DNA of 7,308 nucleotides. Origin: Micromonosporaceae bacterium. GTDB taxonomy: Bacteria; Actinomycetota; Actinomycetes; Mycobacteriales; Micromonosporaceae. A program made the position numbers and the translations under genes. Shown piece by piece: positions 1 to 6,220 of this stretch (positions are counted from its first letter, which is position 1; each line of letters begins with the position of its first letter). Location of the stretch: positions 1-7,308 of the forward strand of contig JADGHA010000204.1 of the NCBI GenBank assembly GCA_019689695.1, written 5' to 3'. The notes under the pieces are model-generated. The model was not told where the DNA came from. It saw nothing but the letters and a program-made list of their open reading frames with translations, and did no database searches.

Positions 1-550
1 GGCGCGGGCGGACCCGGAACGCCCCGGCCGCGACCGCCGCCCGCGCGGCGCTGTCCAGCCCGGCGAAGTCCGGGTGTGGCAGGGCCCGCAGCGCGTGCGC
101 CACCGCGGCTGGCCGGCCGGCCCGGCGCAGCCGGGCCGCGGCGTGCCGGGCCAGCCGCAGGACGTGGTCGCCGTGCCGGGCCCGCGCGGCTCGCGCCGTG
201 TCGGGGACCGGAACGAGCACCACCGGCGCCTCGCCGAACGCCGCGACCACCTCGGCCAGCAGGCCGCCGAGCGGTACGGCCAGGCCGTGCCGGCCGCGCT
301 CCTTGTACGCCAGGAGCAACTCCCGCAGCACCCCCTCGTACCCGCCGAGCGCGGCGCACGGCGGCAGCCCGGGCGGCGCCGGCACCGGGCGCACCGGGTG
401 CGGGGCGAGGGCGGTCACGGCGGCTTCGCACGCCGGGCACACCCCACGCCGCAAGGGCGTACGGCTGTCCCGGCAGCCGGCGCAGCCGGCCGGCAGGACG
501 AGGTCGACCAGAGCGGCCCAGCCGCCGCCCACCCCGGTCGGCACAGTCAT
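1..550 (-). CDS. comF: ComF/ComFC family phosphoribosyltransferase-like protein, 3' end cut by the window
   Basis: Reading the minus strand from the ATG at 550-548 gives 183 codons with no stop up to the window edge. A four-cysteine zinc-ribbon-like start (C23, C26, C38, C41) is followed by the ComF signature: YEGVLRELLLAYKERGR at about 71-87, VPVP at 113-116, and a DHVLRLAR stretch at about 128-135. A segment ending GAFRV (about 176-180) matches the family's usual 'GAF' region. The PRPP-loop motif expected further on lies outside the window, so catalytic capacity cannot be judged. In competent bacteria ComFC is a cytoplasmic protein linked to DNA uptake; its role in actinobacteria is unsettled. 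The start overlaps the lpqB stop as ATGA, and AAGGA abuts the ATG, so translational coupling is likely. The order lpqB-comF fits the conserved actinobacterial order toward hpf and secA. Family assignment is firm; function is inference. Confidence 0.88.
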   Translation of the reverse strand, partial: MTVPTGVGGGWAALVDLVLPAGCAGCRDSRTPLRRGVCPACEAAVTALAPHPVRPVPAPPGLPPCAALGGYEGVLRELLLAYKERGRHGLAVPLGGLLAEVVAAFGEAPVVLVPVPDTARAARARHGDHVLRLARHAAARLRRAGRPAAVAHALRALPHPDFAGLDSAARAAVAAGAFRVRPR

Positions 551-2301
551 TCCTTGAAGAACGGCGCGGTGGGGACCACTCCCTTGGTCGGCTGGCCGAC
601 CAGGCGGTCCGGCGTGAGCTCCACGACGGTCGAGGAGTACACCTCGTACGTCCGGTTGTCCGCTTCGATCATGACCCGCCCGCCGCTGCCGTACCGCGGG
701 TCCTCGGGGAAAGCGACCACTTGGGTCACCTTGGAGATGCCGGGCTCGTCATGCTGCGCCGTGATCACCGCTCCGTCCAGGGTGACCGTGACCAGCGCCA
801 CCCCGGCCCGGTTCGGGCCGGCCATCACCAGGCTCGTCTCGTTGACCCAGCTGACGGCAGTGACGCTGCCCAGCAGCGGCGGGGAGGGCAGGGGCCGGGC
901 CTCACCGCCCCCGTCGCCGCTGAGCGCGACCAGGTAGGGCTGGCCGCCGGCGACCACGGCCAGCCGCCGGCCGTCGGGGGCGAGCGCGACCGAGGTCACC
1001 GGCGCGGACAGCTGGGCGACGTTCACTTCGGTCGACTTCGCCGAGTCGGGGGTGAACTGGTAGAGCTTCCCACCCGCCGCGACGTAGCCGGTCTTCTGGC
1101 GCTCGGCCAGGACCGGCCGGCTCATCGCGCTCGTGCGCAGGTCGGTACGGATGAACCGGCCGGCCTGGTTCGGCCCGACCCAGAGCCGTAGCCGGTCCTG
1201 GTCGTGCCGGACCACCGCGGCGAAGCTGTCGGTTATCGCCGCGTACTGCACGTTCTTGTTGACCTCCGCCGGCAGCGGGGCCTCGGGCGACGGCGGCGCG
1301 GCGCCGTTGTCCACCCAGCGGACGACGCCGCCGGCCACGGCGAACTGCTCCTCCCCCCGGCTGGACACCCGGTACGCCGCGTCGCGGTCGAAGAAGTCCG
1401 AAGTGGTGCCCTCGCGCTGCTTCACGGACTCGATCTGCAGCACCACGTCGCCGCTGAAGTCGGCGCGCAGCGACAGGCACAGCTGGGCCAGCAGCTGGTC
1501 CAGGTTCTGGCTGGTCGCCGCGTTGTTCAGGTTCACCACCAGCCGGCCGTTGCTGTCCTTGTACGCGCGGCCCAGCTGCTTGGTGCCGTCCGGCAGCTTC
1601 TGCACGCTCGAGCTCAGCCAGGCGGACGGACCATCGGTGACCAGCCAGTCGATCAGCAGGTTGGGGCGGGCCGCGTCCTCCAGGGTGCGGGGCACGTAGC
1701 GCAGGTCCGGCACCAGGGTGTGCTGTCCACTGTCCCAGAAGTAGATGGTCCGCCGGTCGTACCAGCGGGCGAGCGCGGTATCGGTGAGCAGCATGACCCC
1801 CGGCGGCGGATTCACCACCGCCAAATCACCGCCCGGCGCGCCGGTCGGGCCCACGTCGAAGGTGTACGACGTGGCCGACGTGGTCGGCGGGTCCAGCGTG
1901 CCGCGGTTGGTCAGCACGCCGATCTGCTGCACATTGAGCACCACCTTGGAGGTGGACGCCGGCTTGATCTCCGGCTTGCCGCCGATCAACCGGATCACGG
2001 TGATCTGCGAGGGCTCCTGCCAGCTCCCCTGCGCCTGCGGGCTGAGGAACCTCCTGACCCGCGCCGCGGCACCATCCCAGTCCCCCGCCGGCGCTTCCAG
2101 ATAGCGCCTGACGAACTCCTCGACGGTGCCCGCCCCCTCCGGGCCCGGCGGCGGCCCCTCGGCGCCGGAGCCATTCTGTTCCAGGTCCGTGATGCCCTCG
2201 CCATCCACGACCACATCGGTCCGGCTGGGCATTCCGCAGGCGGCCGCCGCCAGCCCGACGCCGAGCGCGGCCAGCAGGGCGACGATGCGGCGGTACCTCA
2301 C
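547..2301 (-). CDS. lpqB: LpqB, lipoprotein partner of the MtrAB two-component system
   Basis: A 584-residue exported lipoprotein, very close to the mycobacterial LpqB length. Residues 1-22 form a lipoprotein signal: a basic start (MRYRR), a hydrophobic stretch, then LAAAAC with C22 as the lipidated cysteine. The next ~40 residues are a G/P/E-rich linker. An LpqB-type N-terminal region (about 58-195) is followed by a GerMN-like domain (about 200-295, containing LVVNLNN and a Leu-rich helix). After about 315 come repeated beta-strand blades (for example GGVVRWVDNG and LAPDGRRLAVV), fitting the predicted beta-propeller. In mycobacteria LpqB binds the extracytoplasmic part of MtrB and affects MtrA phosphorylation; that role is transferred by homology and context. 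The start is GTG at 2301-2299, overlapping the mtrB stop as GTGA. GAGG at 2312-2309, seven bases upstream, is a good ribosome-binding site and supports this start. Confidence 0.95.
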   Translation of the reverse strand: MRYRRIVALLAALGVGLAAAACGMPSRTDVVVDGEGITDLEQNGSGAEGPPPGPEGAGTVEEFVRRYLEAPAGDWDGAAARVRRFLSPQAQGSWQEPSQITVIRLIGGKPEIKPASTSKVVLNVQQIGVLTNRGTLDPPTTSATSYTFDVGPTGAPGGDLAVVNPPPGVMLLTDTALARWYDRRTIYFWDSGQHTLVPDLRYVPRTLEDAARPNLLIDWLVTDGPSAWLSSSVQKLPDGTKQLGRAYKDSNGRLVVNLNNAATSQNLDQLLAQLCLSLRADFSGDVVLQIESVKQREGTTSDFFDRDAAYRVSSRGEEQFAVAGGVVRWVDNGAAPPSPEAPLPAEVNKNVQYAAITDSFAAVVRHDQDRLRLWVGPNQAGRFIRTDLRTSAMSRPVLAERQKTGYVAAGGKLYQFTPDSAKSTEVNVAQLSAPVTSVALAPDGRRLAVVAGGQPYLVALSGDGGGEARPLPSPPLLGSVTAVSWVNETSLVMAGPNRAGVALVTVTLDGAVITAQHDEPGISKVTQVVAFPEDPRYGSGGRVMIEADNRTYEVYSSTVVELTPDRLVGQPTKGVVPTAPFFKE

Positions 2302-4100
2302 GTGCGCACCTCGCTGCGGGTGGGTGTCGCCTGGTCCGGCACCTCACGCTGGGCGGGCACCCGGTCACCCGGGGCGGCATCGCCCGGTGCGTGCGGGGTC
2401 GGCCCCGGTTCCGGCACCGGCGCCGCCTCGATCGCCTGGCGCGGCCGCACCTCGAGCGGGGAGACATCCAGGTACGCGTCGAGCGGCACCAGCCGCAGCG
2501 GCGAGGAAGTCAGCCGCTCGCCCGCCCGGACCGGCAGGGTCAGCCGGAACTGGGCGCCCTGGTGCGGCGCGCCCCACGCCTCCAGCCAGCCGCCGTGCAG
2601 CCGGGCGTCCTCCAGGCTGATCGACAGCCCCAGCCCGGTGCCGCCGGTCTGCCGGGCCCGGGACGGGTCGGCGCGCCAGAACCGGTTGAAAACCAGCTTC
2701 TCCTCACCGGCGCGCAGCCCGACGCCGTGATCGCGCACGGTCACCGCGACCGCGGAATCGCTCGCCCCCAGCGCGATGTCCACCGGCTTGGCCTCAGCGT
2801 GCTCGATCGCGTTGCCGATCAGGTTGCGCAGCACCCGCTCCACCCGCCGCGCGTCCACCTCGGCGATGACCGGCGTCGGGGGCACCCGTACGCGCAGCTC
2901 GACCCCGGCCCGGTCGGCGAGCGTGGCGAACCTGGCGACCACGCGCTGCACCACCTGCACCAGGTCGGTCGGCTCGGCGTCCAGCACCGCGAAGCCGGCG
3001 TCGAACCGGCTGATCTCCAGCAGGTCGGTGAGCAGCGCCTCGAACCGGTCCAGTTCCGCCTGCAGCAGCTCCACGCTGCGGGTGGTCGCCGCGTCGAACT
3101 CCTCGCGCCGGGCGAACAGCAGGTCGGCCGCCATCCGTACGGTGGTCAGCGGGGTGCGCAGCTCGTGCGAGACGTCCGAGGTGAACCTGCGCTGCAGCCG
3201 GGACATGTCCTCCAGCCGGACGATCTGCCGCTGCAGGTTCTCCGCCATCTGGTTGAACGAGGCGGCCAGCAGCGCCAGATCGTCCTCGCCGCGGACCACC
3301 ATCCGCTGGTCCAGCAGGCCCGCGGAGAGCCGCTGCGCGGTCCGGGCGGCGACCCGCACCGGCAGCACCACCAGCCGGGTCACCAGCGCCGCGACCACGG
3401 CCAGCAGCAGCACCAGGGCGGCGCCGGTGGCGGCGACGGTGGTGGTCACCTTGTTGGCCATGCTCACCTCGTCGGTGAGCGGGAAGAACTGGTAGAACTC
3501 CAGCGGGCCGAGCCGGGTGACCACCGGGGTGCCGTAGACCAGGTACGGCTTCGCGCCGCCGCCGATGTCCGCGGTGACGATCTGGTGCGCCTGCCTGCCG
3601 CTGGTGACGCTGCGCCGCAGATCGGCGGTGATCGCCGAACTCACGATCAGGTTCTGCGGGTAGGTCTTGAGGGTCACCCCGCTGCCCCGCACCGCGGTCA
3701 CCACGCCACCGCTCTGCCGCGGCGTGCTCAGGTCGCGCAGCACGTCGGTCAGTGTGTTCGCCAGGTCCGGGTCGTTGGGTTGGGAGAACGCCTGGAGCTG
3801 CTGGGCGATCGCGGTGGCGCCGCGCTCGGCGTCCTGCTGGCTGCGCTCCACCTTGCTGTCCAGCATGCCGTTGGTGATCCCCTGCGCCACGACGTAGCCG
3901 AACGCACCGACCAGGGCGGCCGAGACGACCAGGGTGATGGTGACGATGCGCAGCTGCAGCGACCGCCGCCAGGCGCGCCGGGCGGCGACCCAGGCGGTGT
4001 GTGACCGCCGCGCCACCTGCTGCCACAGGTGCCGCGCGAGTGCAGGCGTCCTGGCGCTGGGCCGGATGCGGGCGAGGGCGGACAGGAACGGCGCGGTCAC
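2298..4100 (-). CDS. mtrB: MtrB, membrane sensor histidine kinase of the MtrAB system
   Basis: A 600-residue membrane kinase that phosphorylates MtrA. Domains in order: a basic cytoplasmic N-terminus (about 1-50, RRAWRRSLQLR just before the membrane), transmembrane helix 1 (about 51-73), an extracytoplasmic sensor domain (about 74-218), transmembrane helix 2 (about 219-245), a HAMP linker (about 243-295), a HisKA dimerisation domain with the H-box SHELRTPL and phosphoacceptor H312, then the ATPase domain. The latter shows an N-box (N426, N430), G1 box DHGVGL at 457-462, F-box FNRFWR at 471-476 and G2 box GGTGLGLS at 486-493. All catalytic motifs are intact. A proline-rich tail follows the kinase (about 535-600) and makes it slightly longer than typical MtrB. 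The start is GTG at 4100-4098, 12 bases after the mtrA stop, with GGGGG four bases upstream, a mediocre ribosome-binding site. An internal start before helix 1 cannot be excluded. Confidence 0.96.
   Translation of the reverse strand: MTAPFLSALARIRPSARTPALARHLWQQVARRSHTAWVAARRAWRRSLQLRIVTITLVVSAALVGAFGYVVAQGITNGMLDSKVERSQQDAERGATAIAQQLQAFSQPNDPDLANTLTDVLRDLSTPRQSGGVVTAVRGSGVTLKTYPQNLIVSSAITADLRRSVTSGRQAHQIVTADIGGGAKPYLVYGTPVVTRLGPLEFYQFFPLTDEVSMANKVTTTVAATGAALVLLLAVVAALVTRLVVLPVRVAARTAQRLSAGLLDQRMVVRGEDDLALLAASFNQMAENLQRQIVRLEDMSRLQRRFTSDVSHELRTPLTTVRMAADLLFARREEFDAATTRSVELLQAELDRFEALLTDLLEISRFDAGFAVLDAEPTDLVQVVQRVVARFATLADRAGVELRVRVPPTPVIAEVDARRVERVLRNLIGNAIEHAEAKPVDIALGASDSAVAVTVRDHGVGLRAGEEKLVFNRFWRADPSRARQTGGTGLGLSISLEDARLHGGWLEAWGAPHQGAQFRLTLPVRAGERLTSSPLRLVPLDAYLDVSPLEVRPRQAIEAAPVPEPGPTPHAPGDAAPGDRVPAQREVPDQATPTRSEVRT
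2309..2312 (-). promoter_or_regulatory. Ribosome-binding site of lpqB inside the mtrB 3' end
   Basis: GAGG lies seven bases upstream of the lpqB GTG, within the last codons of mtrB. It decides the GTG at 2301 as the start and supports coupled translation with mtrB through the GTGA overlap. Confidence 0.6.
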
Positions 4101-4112
4101 GGTGCCCCCAGG

Positions 4113-4802
4113 CTATCCGGTGCCCGCCTTGTAGCCGACCCCGCGCACGGTCAGGATGATCTCCGGCCGCTCCGGATCCGGCTCGATCTTGGCGCGCAAC
4201 CGCTGCACGTGCACGTTGACCAGCCGGGTGTCGGCCGCGTGCCGGTAACCCCAGACCTGCTCCAGCAGCACCTCCCGGGTGAACACCTGGCGCGGCTTGC
4301 GGGCCAGCGCGACCAGCAGGTCGAACTCCAGCGGGGTGAGCTTGACCTCCTCGCCGTTGCGGCTGACCGTGTGCGCCGGCACGTCGATGTTGATCTGGTT
4401 GCCGGGAGGCCCGATGGTGAGCATCTCCGGCGCCGCGTCCTCGCCCCGGCGCAGCCGGGCCCGCATCCGGGCCACCAGCTCCTTGGGCTTGAACGGCTTG
4501 ACCACGTAGTCGTCGGCGCCGGACTCCAGGCCGAGCACCACGTCCACGGTGTCGCTCTTCGCGGTGAGCATCACGATCGGCACACCGGACTCGGCCCGGA
4601 TCGCCCGGCACACGTCGATGCCGCTCATCCCGGGCAGCATCAGGTCGAGCAGGACGATGTCCGGCCGCGACTCGCGGAAGGCGGCCAGGGCCCGTTCACC
4701 GTCGGCGACGAAGGACGGCAGGAAGCCCTCGCTGCGCAAAACGATGCCCAGCATCTCGGCCAGCGCGGGATCGTCGTCTACTACCAGGACCCGGGCTCTC
4801 AT
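4113..4802 (-). CDS. mtrA: MtrA, OmpR-family response regulator
   Basis: A 229-residue cytoplasmic DNA-binding regulator controlling cell-wall, division and replication-linked genes in actinobacteria. The receiver domain (1-117) has the acidic pocket D9-D11, phosphoacceptor D53 in LLDLMLPGM, T80 and K102. The winged-helix effector (about 127-226) carries the family-typical LTPLEFDLLVALARKPRQVF and VWGYRHAADTRLVNVHVQRLRAKI segments and ends in TVRGVGYKAG. Compared from memory with the M. tuberculosis protein, about four residues are inserted in the linker (GPPGNQ, 131-136). The start is uncertain: I use ATG 4802-4800, which directly precedes RARVLVVDDD. A TTG at 4811-4809 has GGAA seven bases upstream and would give (M)DRMRAR, resembling mycobacterial MDTMRQR and putting the phosphoacceptor at D56. 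The frame also stays open to an ATG at 4895, but that extension lacks family support. It is probably the first gene of mtrA-mtrB-lpqB-comF. Confidence 0.96.
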   Translation of the reverse strand: MRARVLVVDDDPALAEMLGIVLRSEGFLPSFVADGERALAAFRESRPDIVLLDLMLPGMSGIDVCRAIRAESGVPIVMLTAKSDTVDVVLGLESGADDYVVKPFKPKELVARMRARLRRGEDAAPEMLTIGPPGNQINIDVPAHTVSRNGEEVKLTPLEFDLLVALARKPRQVFTREVLLEQVWGYRHAADTRLVNVHVQRLRAKIEPDPERPEIILTVRGVGYKAGTG

Positions 4803-4819
4803 GCGGTCCAATATTCCAT
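4799..4819 (-). other. Six-codon upstream ORF (MEYWTA) overlapping the mtrA start
   Basis: In a different frame from mtrA, ATG at 4819-4817 opens six codons (M-E-Y-W-T-A) and stops at TGA 4801-4799. The stop overlaps the mtrA ATG as ATGA, the arrangement used for translational coupling. GGAA at 4828-4825, five bases upstream, could serve as its ribosome-binding site, and is better placed than anything for the mtrA ATG itself. It may be chance: it is very short and only matters if transcripts begin upstream of 4819. Confidence 0.3.
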
Positions 4820-4894
4820 TCCGGTTCCAGGGTCTGGGAATGCCGTCCGGCCGGGTAACGGACATTCCGCGCATGGCGGCCAGAACTTGCTGCA

Positions 4895-4908
4895 CGACCG
4901 TACGATCG
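4895..4908. promoter_or_regulatory. Imperfect palindrome, possible operator
   Basis: The 14 bases CGACCGTACGATCG match their own reverse complement at 12 of 14 positions, centred on CGTACG. It lies between the efeB stem-loop and mtrA and overlaps the only TANNNT match, so a dimeric regulator could bind here. GC-rich genomes contain many such palindromes; no regulator is assigned. Confidence 0.25.
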
Positions 4909-4918
4909 GCCGACGTGC

Positions 4919-4933
4919 CCGTCCTCTGGACGG
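4919..4933 (-). terminator. Perfect stem-loop right after the efeB stop, candidate terminator
   Basis: Immediately after the efeB TAA the transcript reads CCGUCC AGA GGACGG: a perfect 6-bp, 5-GC stem with a 3-nt loop. No U-tract follows, so it is not a classical intrinsic terminator, but short GC-rich hairpins without a U-tail are often proposed to end transcription in actinobacteria. Its position, touching the stop codon and ahead of mtrA, fits the end of the efeOB transcript. It could instead be a chance hairpin in high-GC DNA or a 3'-end stabiliser. Confidence 0.45.
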
Positions 4934-6208
4934 TTACCCGAACAGCGTCCGGCCCCAGTAGTCATCCGGCCCGCGCACGCCCGGCGGGCAGGCGAACACT
5001 CCGCTGGAGACGTGCCGGATGTACTCGTTGAGCCTGTCGTTGCGGGCCAGTTGGGTCTGCACCCGGACGAACTGCTTGCGCGGGTCTCGCTGGTAGGCCA
5101 TGAAGAACAGGCCCGCGTCGAGCCGGCCCAGCCCGTCCGAGCCGTCGACGAAGTTGTAGCCGCGGCGCAGCAGCCGCGCGCCACCGTTGTGGTCCGGATG
5201 CGCCAGCCGCACGTGCGAGTCCATCGGCACCAGCGGCTGGCCGTCGGCGCCCTTGGCGGAGAAGTCGATCTCGTCGAACTCGCCGGTCTTGCCCAACGGC
5301 GCGCCGGAGCCCTTGGCGCGCCCGAAGATGGCCTCCTGCTCGGCGAGCGAGGCCCGGTCCCAGGTCTCGATGATCATCCGGATCTTACGGGTGACCAGGT
5401 AGCTGCCCCCGGCCATCCACGGTGCACCGTCACCGGCCTGTGCCCACACGTGCTCGTCCAGCAGCCTGCCGTCCTCGGCCTTCAGGTTCGCCGTACCGTC
5501 CTTGAAGCCCATCAGGTTGCGCGGCGTGGCCTGGCTGCGGGAGGTGGACGAGGTACGGCCGAAGCCGAGCTGGGAGTAGCGCACGCTGACCACGCCGAAC
5601 CCCATCCGGGCCAGGTTGCGGACGGCGTGCACGGCCACCTGCGGGTCGTTGGCGCATGCCTGCACGCACAGGTCGCCGCCGGAGATCTCCGGCTGCAGCG
5701 CGTCGCCGGGAAAGTGCGGCAGGTCGGCCAGGGCCGGCGGCCGCTTGGCGGCGATACCGAAGCGGTCCCGGCCCCGGGCGTCGCGGAACAGCGACGGGCC
5801 GAAGCCGACGGTCAGCGTCAGCTGTGCCGGCGGCAGACCGAGAGCCTCCCCGGTGTCGTCCGGCGGCGCCTCGGGCGCGCCCTCCACCGCCCCGATCACG
5901 CCGGCGTCCTTGCCGGCGGTCATCCGGGCGGCCGCGGCGGTCCAGTCGCGGAGCATCTCCACCAGCCGGTCCCGGTCGTCGGTGATCACGTCGAACGCGA
6001 CGAAGTGCAGCCGGTCCTGCGCTGCGGTGACGATGCCGGCCTGGTGCTCGCCGTAGAACGGCACGGCGTCCGCGGCCGGGTTGTCCGGTTCGTCACCGCT
6101 GGCACGCAGCCAGGCGTCCACCCCGGCGGTGGCGCCCGCCACGCCCACGACACCCGCTCCGGCGAGCGCGATCGCCCGGCGCCGCCTCATCACCGTCCCG
6201 AACCTCAC
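4934..6208 (-). CDS. efeB: EfeB, Tat-exported DyP-type heme peroxidase / deferrochelatase
   Basis: A 424-residue DyP-type peroxidase of the EfeUOB iron-uptake system, acting outside the membrane. The N-terminus carries a Tat-like signal: RRRR at 8-11, then a hydrophobic Ala/Gly/Val stretch to about 30. This fits a heme protein exported in folded form. Family hallmarks are the GXXDG motif GFKDG at 234-238 (catalytic D237), the proximal heme ligand H332 in DSHVRLA, and the distal Arg in LLRRGYNF (R348 or R349). The C-terminal FFMAYQRDPRKQFVRVQ block is typical. EfeB is thought to oxidise Fe2+ for uptake; iron removal from heme has also been proposed and is debated. The longest start is GTG at 6208-6206, preceded by GAGGG; an ATG at 6190-6188 with GGGA five bases upstream would give MRRRRAIAL and is equally plausible. 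It lies 12 bases after efeO, so they are co-transcribed. Confidence 0.95.
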   Translation of the reverse strand: MRFGTVMRRRRAIALAGAGVVGVAGATAGVDAWLRASGDEPDNPAADAVPFYGEHQAGIVTAAQDRLHFVAFDVITDDRDRLVEMLRDWTAAAARMTAGKDAGVIGAVEGAPEAPPDDTGEALGLPPAQLTLTVGFGPSLFRDARGRDRFGIAAKRPPALADLPHFPGDALQPEISGGDLCVQACANDPQVAVHAVRNLARMGFGVVSVRYSQLGFGRTSSTSRSQATPRNLMGFKDGTANLKAEDGRLLDEHVWAQAGDGAPWMAGGSYLVTRKIRMIIETWDRASLAEQEAIFGRAKGSGAPLGKTGEFDEIDFSAKGADGQPLVPMDSHVRLAHPDHNGGARLLRRGYNFVDGSDGLGRLDAGLFFMAYQRDPRKQFVRVQTQLARNDRLNEYIRHVSSGVFACPPGVRGPDDYWGRTLFG

Positions 6209-6220
6209 TCGCGCACACCC

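Larger units (their letters stand above)
4803..4933 (-). promoter_or_regulatory. efeB-mtrA intergenic region, presumed mtrA promoter and leader
   Basis: This is the only gap between genes long enough for a promoter (131 bases). No strong -35/-10 pair is visible. The only TANNNT match on the minus strand is TACGGT at 4902-4897, with no convincing TTGAC-like -35 above it. AATATT at 4815-4810 lies 7 bases before the mtrA ATG, the spacing of a leaderless promoter, but it fits the -10 consensus poorly. The region also holds the stem-loop after efeB, a palindrome at 4895-4908, an inverted repeat pair and a tiny upstream ORF. Promoter function is inferred from position. Confidence 0.5.
4853..4939. 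repeat. Inverted repeat GGGTAAC / GTTACCC bracketing the intergenic region
   Basis: GGGTAAC at 4853-4859 and its exact complement GTTACCC at 4933-4939 are separated by 73 bases. The second copy overlaps the efeB stop. GTNAC-type half-sites have been reported for MtrA in other actinobacteria, so autoregulation is conceivable, but here each half-site stands alone rather than in a closely spaced pair. Seven-base matches can arise by chance. Confidence 0.2.

Noticed and set aside
76..1191. Overlapping plus-strand frames at 74-937 and 76-1191
   Set aside because: They lie opposite comF and the lpqB 3' end, both recognisable on the minus strand. The products are Arg/Pro/Ala-rich with no domain.
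1204..2730. Long plus-strand open frame (508 codons) opposite lpqB and mtrB
   Set aside because: It runs antisense to lpqB and the mtrB 3' end, whose protein families are clear. Its product is rich in R/G/H/Q with no recognisable domain. Long antisense frames are expected where third positions are almost always G or C.
2391..4004. Long plus-strand open frame (537 codons) opposite mtrB
   Set aside because: Composition is a low-information R/G/Q/H mix and it mirrors the mtrB coding frame, so it is a codon-bias shadow.
2794..4611. 605-codon minus-strand frame spanning mtrA and mtrB
   Set aside because: It overlaps both genes in an alternative frame, with an Arg/Gly/Ala-rich product. The true frames show intact response-regulator and kinase motifs.
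4803..4895. N-terminal extension of MtrA from ATG 4895
   Set aside because: The added residues have no similarity to response regulators, and the conserved protein begins right before RVLVVDDD. Promoter and leader signals are expected in this stretch.
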